A stretch of 64,000 nt of DNA from DASZBX01 sp035943635 (GTDB lineage Bacteria; Actinomycetota; Actinomycetes; Streptomycetales; Catenulisporaceae): the NCBI GenBank assembly GCA_035943635.1, contig DASZBX010000007.1, positions 62,001-126,000 on the forward strand, given 5' to 3'. Position 1 is the stretch's first letter. Every line of letters starts with the position of its first letter. Made by a program: the position numbers and the translations under genes. Under the pieces are notes generated by a model. That model ran no database searches. It saw nothing but the letters and a program-made list of their open reading frames with translations, and was not told the DNA's origin. Of this stretch, positions 24,120-32,241 are shown in pieces.

Positions 24120-25364
24120 TTGAACGAGATGGAACCCGAGGCCGGCCCGTCGTCGGCCGCCGTGTCCTCGGCCTGCTTCGCCTGTGGCGAGCCGGTGCGG
24201 CCGGAGGACCAGTTCTGTGAGAACTGCGGGGTGAACCTGGCCGCGGGCCCCGAGGCGTACGCGGCGGACGACCTGAACGCGACCGTGGTGCTGACCCGGC
24301 GTTCCACCAGCCGGGCGGCCGAGCAGGCCGAGGCGGCCCAGGCGCAGGCGGCGGCTGAGCAGCCGGCCGCCGCGGCGGTCCCGGCCGGTCCGGCCGGTCC
24401 GGCCTGCCCGGACTGCGGCGGCACCGGCTTCACCGACGGCTACTGCGACACCTGCGGCCGGCTGGCCCCGGATCCGCGCGACCACATCGAGCAGGACCTC
24501 GGCGTGGTGGCCGGGGTGACCGACCGCGGGCTGCGGCACAGCCGCAACGAGGACGCGATGGCGCTGGCCGTGCTGGACGGCCCGGAGTTCCCGCGCCCGG
24601 CCTCGGTGATCGTCTCCTGCGACGGGGTGTCCACCTCGCGCGAGCCGCAGGTGGCCTCGCTGCTGGCCGCCGGGGTGATCCGGGACGCGCTGGCCGAGGC
24701 GCTGGCCAAGGGCGAGCCGGCCGAGCCGGCCATGGTCGCGGCGATGGCGGCCGCGCAGGTCGCGGTGGCCGGGCTGGCCGAGGACCCGTCCGAGCCGGCC
24801 AACTCCTCCTGCTGCACCGCGGTGGCCGCGGTGGTCGAGCCGGGCCTGGTCACGGTCGGTTCGGTCGGCGACAGCCGGGTGTACTGGCTCTCGCGCACCA
24901 CGGCCGACTCGCGCCGGCTGACCCTGGACGACTCCTGGGCCGGGCTGATGATCGCGCAGGGGATCCTGAGCGAGGCCGAGGCGTTCCGCTCCCCGCAGGC
25001 GCACACGATCGTGCGCTGGCTCGGCGCGGACGCCCCGGACGAGCCGGCCCACGTGACCCAGTTCGTGCCCGAGGGCCCCGGTTTGATCCTGGCCTGCAGC
25101 GACGGGCTGTGGAACTACGTGCCCGAGGCCGACCGGCTGGCCGAGCTCGCGGTGCCGACCGAGAACGGCGCGTGGGGCGGGTTGCAGGCGGCCGCCAACA
25201 GCCTGTGCGCGGTTGCGCTGGAGAGCGGCGGGCATGACAACATCACCGTCACCCTGGCCGCGTATCCGCCGGTGTCCGCGCAGGCCTCGGCCCTGGCCGA
25301 GACGATCCAGGTGGACCGGCCGGGCACGCCCGGCGAGGACGGCCAGGGGTACCATGCGAAGTAG
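24120..25364 (+). CDS. PP2C-type protein phosphatase with zinc ribbons
   Basis: 414 aa from TTG 24120, chosen because AGAGGGA lies 8 bases before it; the ATG at 24129 is too far. Residues 15-40 hold a zinc ribbon (CFACGEP, CENCG); a second (CPDCGG, then YCDTCG) precedes the PP2C domain. Metal-binding motifs: GLRHSRNEDAM, VSCDGVSTS, VGSVGDSRVYW, LACSDGLWNYV and GGHDNITV. This enzyme should dephosphorylate PknG or its substrates, closing the switch encoded by the operon. Soluble, no membrane helix. 27 bp to the VWA gene. Confidence 0.93.
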   Translation: MNEMEPEAGPSSAAVSSACFACGEPVRPEDQFCENCGVNLAAGPEAYAADDLNATVVLTRRSTSRAAEQAEAAQAQAAAEQPAAAAVPAGPAGPACPDCGGTGFTDGYCDTCGRLAPDPRDHIEQDLGVVAGVTDRGLRHSRNEDAMALAVLDGPEFPRPASVIVSCDGVSTSREPQVASLLAAGVIRDALAEALAKGEPAEPAMVAAMAAAQVAVAGLAEDPSEPANSSCCTAVAAVVEPGLVTVGSVGDSRVYWLSRTTADSRRLTLDDSWAGLMIAQGILSEAEAFRSPQAHTIVRWLGADAPDEPAHVTQFVPEGPGLILACSDGLWNYVPEADRLAELAVPTENGAWGGLQAAANSLCAVALESGGHDNITVTLAAYPPVSAQASALAETIQVDRPGTPGEDGQGYHAK

Positions 25365-25391
25365 AGAATCACATTACGAGGGGAGCGGATT

Positions 25392-26696
25392 GTGAGCACT
25401 CAGCCGCAGTTCAGCGTCGACGTCTACCAGAACGAGTTCCTCGCCAGCGGTGCCACCGAGGTCAATGCGATCGTCACGGTGGCCTCGGCGCAGCCGACCG
25501 AGGGGGTCTCGGCCGGGGCCAGCGCAGCCCAGGTGATCATGGTGGACTGCTCCGGGTCGATGGAGTATCCGTCCACGAAGATGCACGCGGCGCGGGCGGC
25601 GACCAGGGCCGCGATCGACGCGATCCGCGAGGGCGTGCCGTTCGCCGTGGTGGCCGGCACCCACGTGGCCCGGATGGTGTTCCCCGGGACCGAGTACCTG
25701 GTGCCCGCGGACGCCTCCAGCCGGGCCGCGGCCAAGGCCGCGGTGGACCGGCTCACCTCCGGCGGCGGCACCGCGATCGGCCAGTGGCTGACCCTGGCCG
25801 ACCGGTTGTTCACCGGGCACGAGAACTCGATCCGGCACGCGATCCTGCTGACCGACGGCAAGGACGAGCACGAGCAGCCGTCCGACCTGGCCGCGGCGAT
25901 CGCCCGGTGCGAGGGCCGGTTCAGCTGCGACTGCCGGGGCGTGGGGACCGACTGGGTGGTGGCCGAGCTGCGCAAGGTGGCCCAGGGCCTGCTCGGCACG
26001 GTGGACATCGTGGCCGACCCGGCGAACCTGGCCGCGGACTTCCAGAGCATGATCCAGAACGCGATGGGCAAGGCGGTGGCCGACGTGCGGCTGCGGCTGT
26101 GGTCCCCGCAGGGCGCGTCGGTGAAGTTCGTCAAGCAGGTCGAGCCGTCGATCCTGGACCTGACCGGCAAGCGGACGGCGACCGGCCCGCTGGCCGGGGA
26201 CTACCCGACCGGCGCGTGGGGCGTGGAGTCCCGGGACTACCACGTGTGCGTGACCGTGAAGGCGGGCGCGGTGGGCGACGAGATGCTGGCCGGCCGGGCC
26301 AGCCTGGTCTCGGTGGACGGCTCCGGCACGGCCACCACCCTGGGCCAGGGCCTGATCCGGGCGGTCTGGACCGACGACTCCGCCCTGTCCACCAAGATGA
26401 ACCGGCAGGTGGCGCACTACACCGGGCAGGCCGAGCTCGCGGACGCGATCCAGGCGGGCCTGGAGGCGCGCAAGAACGGCGACCTGGACACCGCGACCGC
26501 GAAGCTGGGCCGGGCGGTGCAGCTGGCCGCCGAGTCCGGCAACGAGGACACCGCGAAGCTGCTGCGCTCGGTGGTGGACGTGGACGACCCGGCCACCGGC
26601 ACGGTGCGGCTCAAGGCCCGGGTCAACGACGCGGAAGAGATGAAGCTCGACTCCCGCTCGACCGTGACCAAGCGGCTCGGCAAGAAGAACCCGTGA
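25392..26696 (+). CDS. VWA-domain protein of the PknG operon
   Basis: 434 aa from GTG 25392 with GAGGGGAG upstream. An N-terminal beta strand region leads to a von Willebrand A domain with the MIDAS motif DCSGSMEYP (about residue 52), TSGGGTAIG for the threonine loop and LLTDGKDEHE for the final Asp. The second half has beta-rich repeats and a helical end (ARKNGDLDTATAKLGRAV), resembling the stress-type VWA proteins found with kinases and FHA proteins. No signal peptide. VWA domains mediate metal-dependent protein contacts, so a scaffold or PknG substrate role is plausible. Confidence 0.9.
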   Translation: MSTQPQFSVDVYQNEFLASGATEVNAIVTVASAQPTEGVSAGASAAQVIMVDCSGSMEYPSTKMHAARAATRAAIDAIREGVPFAVVAGTHVARMVFPGTEYLVPADASSRAAAKAAVDRLTSGGGTAIGQWLTLADRLFTGHENSIRHAILLTDGKDEHEQPSDLAAAIARCEGRFSCDCRGVGTDWVVAELRKVAQGLLGTVDIVADPANLAADFQSMIQNAMGKAVADVRLRLWSPQGASVKFVKQVEPSILDLTGKRTATGPLAGDYPTGAWGVESRDYHVCVTVKAGAVGDEMLAGRASLVSVDGSGTATTLGQGLIRAVWTDDSALSTKMNRQVAHYTGQAELADAIQAGLEARKNGDLDTATAKLGRAVQLAAESGNEDTAKLLRSVVDVDDPATGTVRLKARVNDAEEMKLDSRSTVTKRLGKKNP

Positions 26697-26734
26697 CCCA
26701 CCCACCCACCGCTTCGTGACCGGGGAGGAACAGC

Positions 26735-28150
26735 ATGGCCGTCTGCCCGTCCGGGCATGTGTCCCAGACTTCTGACTACTGTGACACCTGCGGCGCCGTG
26801 ATCGGCGGCACCGCGGTGTCCGCGGCGCCCGCCGCGCCGGCCGGCCCGGGCCCCGCGCCCCGCCCGGCCGGGGCGGGCGAGGCCTGCCCGAGCTGCGGGG
26901 CGGCCCAGGAGGGCCGGTTCTGCGAGGAGTGCGGCTACGACTTCGAGCTCGCGGCGCTGGTGACGCCGGGCTCCGCGCCCGCGCCGCAGACCCCGCCGCA
27001 GCCTGCGCCCCGGCCCCAGCCTCCGGCGCCGGTCGCGCCCCCGCCACCTGCCGCACCGGTGTCCCCGCCGCCTCCGCCGCCGCCTGCTCCGGTCCGGCCG
27101 CCGCTGCCCCCGGTGACCACCGGGCTGACCAGCGCCAGCGGCCTGTCCGGCGGGACCACCGGCTTGACCAGCGCGAGCGGGCTCGGCGGCGGCACCACCG
27201 GGCTGACCAGCGCGAGCGGCCTGACCGGAGGGACCACGGGCCTGAGCGCCACGGGCATCATCCGGGTCTCCTCCGGCCAGACCATGCAGCGTCCGGCGCC
27301 CAAGAGCAGCAGTGCGCCGACCGGCAACGGATCCGGGTCCGGCGGCCAAACTGGCGCGCCCGCGGCCCCGGCCCCGGCCGGCGGCGAGGGAGCCGGGAGC
27401 GGGTCCGGCGACGACTCCGGGTTCGACCTCGACGCCGCCCTCGCGGCCGCCGAGGCCGAGGCGCAGCAACAGGCCCAGGCGCCCTACCCGCCGCAGCCGC
27501 AGACTCAGTACGAGCAGCAGCCGCAGCAGCAGTACCCGCCGCAGCCGCAACCGCAGTACTCGTCGCAGCAACCGCCGCAGCCGCAGTACGAGCAGCAGAC
27601 CCAGTACCAGCCGGACCCGCAACCGCAGTACCAGCCGGACCCCGAGCCGCAGCCCGCGCCGCCGGCCGGCCCGCAGGTCCCGATGACCGTCGAGCAGGAG
27701 ATGGAGGCCGAGTCCACCGTCATCGTGCTCGGCAGCGGCTCCCAGCTGGACCTGATCGCGGTGGTCACCGCGGACGAGCGGTACTACCGGGACCAGATCG
27801 CCCGCGGCGACATCATCGAGAGCGAATTCCCGTTCCCGAAGTACCCGGGCGAGCGGCGGATCGCGCTGGACGTGGGCCAGGTCCGGATCGGCCGGGCCTC
27901 GGCCAGCCGCGGGCTGACCGTGGAGATCGACCTGACCGGCCCGCCGCTGGACCCGGCCATCTCGCACTTGCACGCCCAGCTGCTGCGCCGGCCGGACCTG
28001 AGCTGGGTGCTGGTGGACATGAACTCGGCCAACGGCACCCGGCTCAACGGCGCCGAGGACCCGGTCCCGGCCGAGACCGAGATCCCGGTCGGCGCGGGGG
28101 ACCGGATCCATCTCGGCGTGTGGACCACGATCACCTTGGTCGAGCCCTGA
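26735..28150 (+). CDS. Zinc-ribbon/FHA phosphothreonine-binding protein
   Basis: 471 aa from ATG 26735 with GGGGAGGAA before it. N-terminus: YCDTCG ribbon and a second CPSCGAAQ...CEECGYDFE ribbon. Middle: Pro-rich linker, three 13-residue TTGLTSASGL repeats, then a Gln/Pro/Tyr-rich low-complexity segment (about 245-310). C-terminus: FHA domain with IGRAS, SHLHAQL and MNSANGTRLNG, the loops that hold phosphothreonine. This corresponds in position and fold to the GarA/OdhI logic, where an FHA protein phosphorylated by PknG controls 2-oxoglutarate use, but it is much larger and the ETTS phosphorylation motif of GarA is not evident. Last gene of the operon. Confidence 0.92.
   Translation: MAVCPSGHVSQTSDYCDTCGAVIGGTAVSAAPAAPAGPGPAPRPAGAGEACPSCGAAQEGRFCEECGYDFELAALVTPGSAPAPQTPPQPAPRPQPPAPVAPPPPAAPVSPPPPPPPAPVRPPLPPVTTGLTSASGLSGGTTGLTSASGLGGGTTGLTSASGLTGGTTGLSATGIIRVSSGQTMQRPAPKSSSAPTGNGSGSGGQTGAPAAPAPAGGEGAGSGSGDDSGFDLDAALAAAEAEAQQQAQAPYPPQPQTQYEQQPQQQYPPQPQPQYSSQQPPQPQYEQQTQYQPDPQPQYQPDPEPQPAPPAGPQVPMTVEQEMEAESTVIVLGSGSQLDLIAVVTADERYYRDQIARGDIIESEFPFPKYPGERRIALDVGQVRIGRASASRGLTVEIDLTGPPLDPAISHLHAQLLRRPDLSWVLVDMNSANGTRLNGAEDPVPAETEIPVGAGDRIHLGVWTTITLVEP
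27116..27232 (+). repeat. Three 39-bp in-frame repeats in the FHA protein gene
   Basis: Each unit encodes TTGLTSASGL plus three Gly/Ser/Thr residues, with a partial fourth copy (TTGLSATG) right after. The units differ at a few silent and Gly/Ser/Thr positions. They form a Thr/Ser-rich linker that could be phosphorylated. Confidence 0.8.
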
Positions 28151-28184
28151 TCGAGTCCTGACTCAGAGTGCTGAGGATATCCGC

Positions 28185-28211
28185 GCGGGGCCGTCGATTC
28201 GACGGCCCCGC
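28185..28211 (+). terminator. Terminator of the pknG operon
   Basis: GCGGGGCCGTCGA and its exact reverse complement surround a single T, 35 bp after the FHA gene stop. The rest of 28151-28467 holds no gene. Confidence 0.8.
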
Positions 28212-28467
28212 CCGGGCGTTCCGGGGGTCGTCGCAGCCCTCGAATTCGCTATCGGCAGGCCGCCTGCCAGGGCTCAAACCTGTCTTCGGGGCCATATTGA
28301 AAAGATTCGCGCCGTCACGTTATCAGGATGTTAGCGGGATCAGAGAGCCCCCCGGCAGACTTGTCGTTGTCGGGGGAACCGGACAGCCGGGGTGAGGCTT
28401 CAGCAACCACACCCCGGCCGGTCCGCAACGGGGGACGGCGGGGGTCGGCGGGTGGACCGGACGGGGC

Positions 28468-29061
28468 TCAGCGGCTGTCAGAGGCCAGCAGGGAACCGGT
28501 CCACTCGTCGACCACCCTACCGCGCTGGATCCGCTTGCCCCGGACCGTGCCCTCCATGGTGAACCCGGCCCGCAGGGCCACCCGGCGGGACTCCTCGTTC
28601 GGCACGAACGCGGTCCACTCGATCCGGTCCAGCCCGAGCTCGGCGAAGGCCCAGCGGCAGACCGCCCGGACCGCCTCGGTCATGAACCCGCGCCCGCGGG
28701 CCGGCGGGGCCAGCCAGAAGCCGATCTCCGCGTGGGAGACCATCCGCCCGTCGCCCGGGGTGATGTCGTGCAGCCCGATCGCGCCGAGCAGGCTCCCGTC
28801 GGTGGCCTGGTAGAGGCCGAACACGGCGTCCGTGCCGGCCGCCCGGTTGGCCGGCGCGATCCCGGTGATGAAGGCCTCCGCGTCGTCCCGGGTGTACGGG
28901 GCGGGGACCATGGTCCACTTCTGGATCGCCGGATCCTGGCAGATCGCCGTCACCGTGTCGATGTCCTCCGGCTCCAGTTCCTTGAGGACGAGCCGGCCGG
29001 TGGTGAGGGCGACTCCGGTGAGATCGGGCATCGGTGTCGCGGGTGCGTCCTGAGTCGTCAT
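28468..29061 (-). CDS. GNAT-family N-acetyltransferase (RimJ/RimL type)
   Basis: 197 aa from ATG 29059-29061. The order is that of RimJ-like enzymes: TGRLVLKELEPEDIDTVTAI, EIGFWLAPPARGRGFMTEAV with the acetyl-CoA loop (A/R-x-x-G-x-G/A), LDRIEWTAFVPNEESRRVAL, and GFTMEGTVRGKRIQRGRVVD at the end. Such enzymes acetylate protein N-termini, antibiotics or small amines; the acceptor is not readable. It stands alone, convergent with the pknG operon. Confidence 0.9.
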   Translation of the reverse strand: MTTQDAPATPMPDLTGVALTTGRLVLKELEPEDIDTVTAICQDPAIQKWTMVPAPYTRDDAEAFITGIAPANRAAGTDAVFGLYQATDGSLLGAIGLHDITPGDGRMVSHAEIGFWLAPPARGRGFMTEAVRAVCRWAFAELGLDRIEWTAFVPNEESRRVALRAGFTMEGTVRGKRIQRGRVVDEWTGSLLASDSR

Positions 29062-29696
29062 GGCACGACCATATCCGCCCGGTCCGGTCCGGCGGCGCGG
29101 GGTGTCCACCTGCCGGGGAGGGCCGCCGGGGTCCGCGGCCCGACATGCGCAGCCTTTCATGCACATCCTGGTAGGCGGTGAGCTGGGGCGGCCGCCGCTT
29201 GTGGATCTTGGCCGGGGCCGCGTAGCCGGGGTCGCGCACGGCGGCGATCGGGGCCTGCGCGGCCTGCGAGACCTGGTGGTTCGCGGCGTCGGTCCCGGCG
29301 TCGGCCGGGGCGTCGGCCGGGGCGTCGCGGGGCCGCGTCCGGCGGCGTCGCACACGGCGTCTTCCAGGACGCCGCGCCGCGGCGCCCGGAGCGGGGCGGC
29401 GCGCAAGATCTCACCCGCAGGGCGCACGGGGGCACGGCGGGTGTGACACCCCCGCGGACCGGGGATGATGTGCTCAGACCGGCAGTCTGCGGACCCCCGC
29501 CGAGGGGGCGCGCAGATGATCCAGAGTGCTTCAGATCTCACCCCGGGACGGACTCGAATATCGACTCGAAATACCCATTGCCGCCTATAGCTGACGTGGG
29601 CATGTGCTACGGTTCGACTCACCCGATTGTGAATAATTGCGCAGTGGAAAGGCGTCACCGCCTACCCCGCTGCACGCGCGAAACGGCGGCACCGCG
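29062..29696. other. Gene-free interval (about 635 bp)
   Basis: Between the divergent GNAT and SpoIIE-type genes. A 12-bp unit (gtcggccggggc) repeats about three times near 29300-29335. The open minus-strand frames are Arg/Pro-rich and run out of frame into the GNAT gene, so I do not call them. The last 150 bp are markedly AT-richer and probably carry the promoter of the gene at 29697. Confidence 0.45.
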
Positions 29697-31997
29697 ATGG
29701 CCTTGACCACCACCCGCGACCGACCGTGGCCCGCCACTTTGACGCTGGGTCCGGACGGGCGGATCACCTCCTGGAGCCGTGGCGCCCAGGCGCTCTTCGG
29801 GTTGTCCGCGTCCCGCGCCTGCGGCCGCCGGCTGCGCTCCCTGCTGGTCCGCCCGGAGGACCGCCCGGTGGTCGACGCCCTGTTCGGCACCGTGCTGGCC
29901 GGCCGCAGCTGGTCCGGCGCGCTCTCCCTGCTCGACGCGGACGGGCAGGTCAGCCTGGTCGAGTGCGGCTGGCAGCCGATCCAGGACCGGCGCGGCCGGT
30001 CCGGCGCCCTGGTCGTGGTGACCGACCGGGTCGCCGCGGGCACCCCCACCGAGGCCACCGACACCCCGGTCGGCGAGGCCCCGTTCGGCACCGCGCAGGC
30101 CGCCCTGGAGGCGATCAGCCAGTTCCAGGAGCACGCGCAGCACATCGCCATGATGCGCCGGGTGCAGCTGCTCACCGACGCGAACACGCTGATCGGCACG
30201 AAGCTGGACATGGCGTCCACCGCGCGCGAACTGATGGACGTGGCCGTGCCCCGGTTCGCCGACCGGGCCAGCCTGCTGGTCCTGGAGACCGTCGCGGACG
30301 AGTTCGAACTGCCGGTCACCCCGGTCGGCCCGGGCACCCTGCTGCGCCGCCTGGCCGTGGCCCCGGTCGACGAGGACCCGACCGGCGCGGCCACCCCGAC
30401 CACCACCCCGGTCGACGGCACGGTCGCCTTCCTGGCCGGCTCCGCCTTCGCCCAGTGCCTCTACAGCGGCCGCTCGCGCACCATCGCCAGCCTGGACCCG
30501 CAGGCCGCGGCCCGGCTGTGCGCGGGCCTGGACCCGGCCGCGATCGCCGAGGCGGTCGGCCGCTCGCTGCTGATCGTGCCGCTGGTCGCCCGCGGCGCGG
30601 TGCTCGGCCTGGTGATCTTCCTGCGCCGGCCGGACCGCCGGCCGTTCTCCCCCGGGGAGGCGGTGCTCGGCGAGGAACTGGCCTCCCGCGCGGCGCTGTG
30701 CATAGACAACGCCCGGCTCTTCTCGCACGAGCGACAGACCGCGCTGATGCTCCAGCGCGCGCTCCTGCCGGACGAGTTCGGGTACCACGCCGGCATCGAC
30801 ATCGCCCGCCGCTACCTGCCGGCCAGCGACCTGACCGGCGTGGGCGGGGACTGGTACGACGTGATCGGGCTCGGCGGCGGCCGGGTGGCCCTGGTGGTCG
30901 GGGACGTGATGGGCCACGGCGTGCGCGCGGCCGCCGTGATGGGCCAGCTGCGCACCGCCACCCGCACCCTGACCGCGCTGGACCTGCAGCCGGCCGAGGT
31001 GCTGCAACACCTGGACGAGCTGATGGAGCACCTCGGCGGCACCGCCGAGAACGGGATCTTCTTCGCCACCTGCGTGGTCGCGGTGTACGACCCGGTCAAC
31101 CGCACCTGCCGGATCGCCCGGGCCGGCCACGTGCCGCCGCTCGCGGTCTATCCGGACGGGCGCACCGAGCTGCTGGACATTCCGCCGGGCGTGCCGCTCG
31201 GCGTGGGCGGGCACACCTTCGACAGCCGCGACGTCCCGCTGGAGGACGGCAGCCTGCTCGTGCTGTGCACCGACGGCCTGGTGGAGAGCCGCGCGCCCGG
31301 CCGGGACATCGACGACGGCCTGCACGACCTGGCCGCCCAGATCACGGACCCCTCGCTGCCGCTGGAACGGATCGCCGACTCGGTGATCGCGGGCCTGCGC
31401 GGAGACCGCACCATGGACGACGCCGCGCTGATGGTGGCCCGGGTGCGCGGGATCGCCGCGTCCGCGACCGTGGAGTGGACGGTCGAGCCCAAGCCGCCGG
31501 CCGTCGCCGACTCGCGCCGCACCGTCCGCGACACCCTCGGCGGCTGGGGCCTGGCCCACCTCGGCGAGACCGCCGAACTGCTGACCAGCGAACTAGTGAC
31601 CAACGCGCTGCGGTACACGCACGGGCAGATCAGTGTTCGACTGATTCATGACAGGACATTGCTGTGTGAGGTGTACGACCGGTCTGAGGTGATCCCGCGG
31701 ATGCGGCACGCCTCGGACGCGGAGGACAGTGGCAGAGGGCTGCATCTGGTGCGGGAGCTGTCGAGCCGGTGGGGTACGCGGCGTACGGCTACTGGGAAGA
31801 CGGTCTGGTTCGAGCTGCCGGTCGCGCACAATGGGGCTTCGGGGGTGCCGGGAGTTCTGGGGGTGGCTGGGGTGCCTGGGGCGCCGGCTGGGGTTCCGGC
31901 GCAGGCTCAGGCTGCGGAGGCTGTGGAGGTTGCCGAGGCGCTGGATGTGGTGTCGGGCGGGGAGCCGGAGCCGGTCGAGGTGTCGGCCGAGCGGTGA
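29697..31997 (+). CDS. PAS-GAF-SpoIIE phosphatase with C-terminal HATPase domain
   Basis: 766 aa from ATG 29697; a TTG 60 bp upstream in frame is possible because no clear ribosome site marks the ATG. Order: PAS-like domain (GRITSWSRGAQALFGLSA), GAF-like domain (about 150-345), SpoIIE/PP2C domain (SDLTGVGGDWYDVI, VVGDVMGHGV, LVLCTDGLVE, DDAALMVARV) and an HATPase of anti-sigma kinase type (TSELVTNALRYTHG, DSGRGLHLVRELSSRWGT). The combination of phosphatase and anti-sigma kinase on one chain is known in Streptomyces; it sets the phosphorylation state of anti-anti-sigma factors. The tail after 725 is low-complexity Val/Gly/Ala/Glu. Confidence 0.9.
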   Translation: MALTTTRDRPWPATLTLGPDGRITSWSRGAQALFGLSASRACGRRLRSLLVRPEDRPVVDALFGTVLAGRSWSGALSLLDADGQVSLVECGWQPIQDRRGRSGALVVVTDRVAAGTPTEATDTPVGEAPFGTAQAALEAISQFQEHAQHIAMMRRVQLLTDANTLIGTKLDMASTARELMDVAVPRFADRASLLVLETVADEFELPVTPVGPGTLLRRLAVAPVDEDPTGAATPTTTPVDGTVAFLAGSAFAQCLYSGRSRTIASLDPQAAARLCAGLDPAAIAEAVGRSLLIVPLVARGAVLGLVIFLRRPDRRPFSPGEAVLGEELASRAALCIDNARLFSHERQTALMLQRALLPDEFGYHAGIDIARRYLPASDLTGVGGDWYDVIGLGGGRVALVVGDVMGHGVRAAAVMGQLRTATRTLTALDLQPAEVLQHLDELMEHLGGTAENGIFFATCVVAVYDPVNRTCRIARAGHVPPLAVYPDGRTELLDIPPGVPLGVGGHTFDSRDVPLEDGSLLVLCTDGLVESRAPGRDIDDGLHDLAAQITDPSLPLERIADSVIAGLRGDRTMDDAALMVARVRGIAASATVEWTVEPKPPAVADSRRTVRDTLGGWGLAHLGETAELLTSELVTNALRYTHGQISVRLIHDRTLLCEVYDRSEVIPRMRHASDAEDSGRGLHLVRELSSRWGTRRTATGKTVWFELPVAHNGASGVPGVLGVAGVPGAPAGVPAQAQAAEAVEVAEALDVVSGGEPEPVEVSAER

Positions 31998-32225
31998 GCC
32001 GCGGCCGGGATGGACGGGCGTGACTCAGGTCCACTCGTCCGGGTGAGACCGGCCCGGGTTCTGGTCCGGGATTCGGCCCGGACTCGGCCTCCGGATTCCG
32101 GGGTCTTGGGATTGATGGACCACAGCCCGTCCGGATGTCGTGGAAAGGGCGTCGCTTCGGCGTCCGTTTAACGTAGCGAGTCACCCACACGAATTACAGT
32201 GCGCGAATTCGGCCTCTGAGCTGGG

Positions 32226-32241
32226 TATACATTCTGCTCTG
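32226..32241 (+). promoter_or_regulatory. Possible -10 element for a leaderless transcript
   Basis: TATACAT at 32226-32232 lies 9-15 bases before the GTG at 32241, the spacing expected if transcription starts at the start codon itself. No Shine-Dalgarno precedes the gene. Leaderless mRNAs are frequent in actinobacteria. I cannot identify a clear -35 box. Confidence 0.35.

Noticed and set aside
27480..27660. Repetitive cagccgcag tract as a possible CRISPR or satellite
   Set aside because: It encodes the Gln/Pro/Tyr-rich linker of the FHA protein in frame and has no spacer structure.
28517..29353. Minus-strand frame with Arg/Asp/Ala repeats before the GNAT gene
   Set aside because: It enters the GNAT gene out of frame and its repeats come from a short tandem DNA repeat; no ribosome site or family signal.
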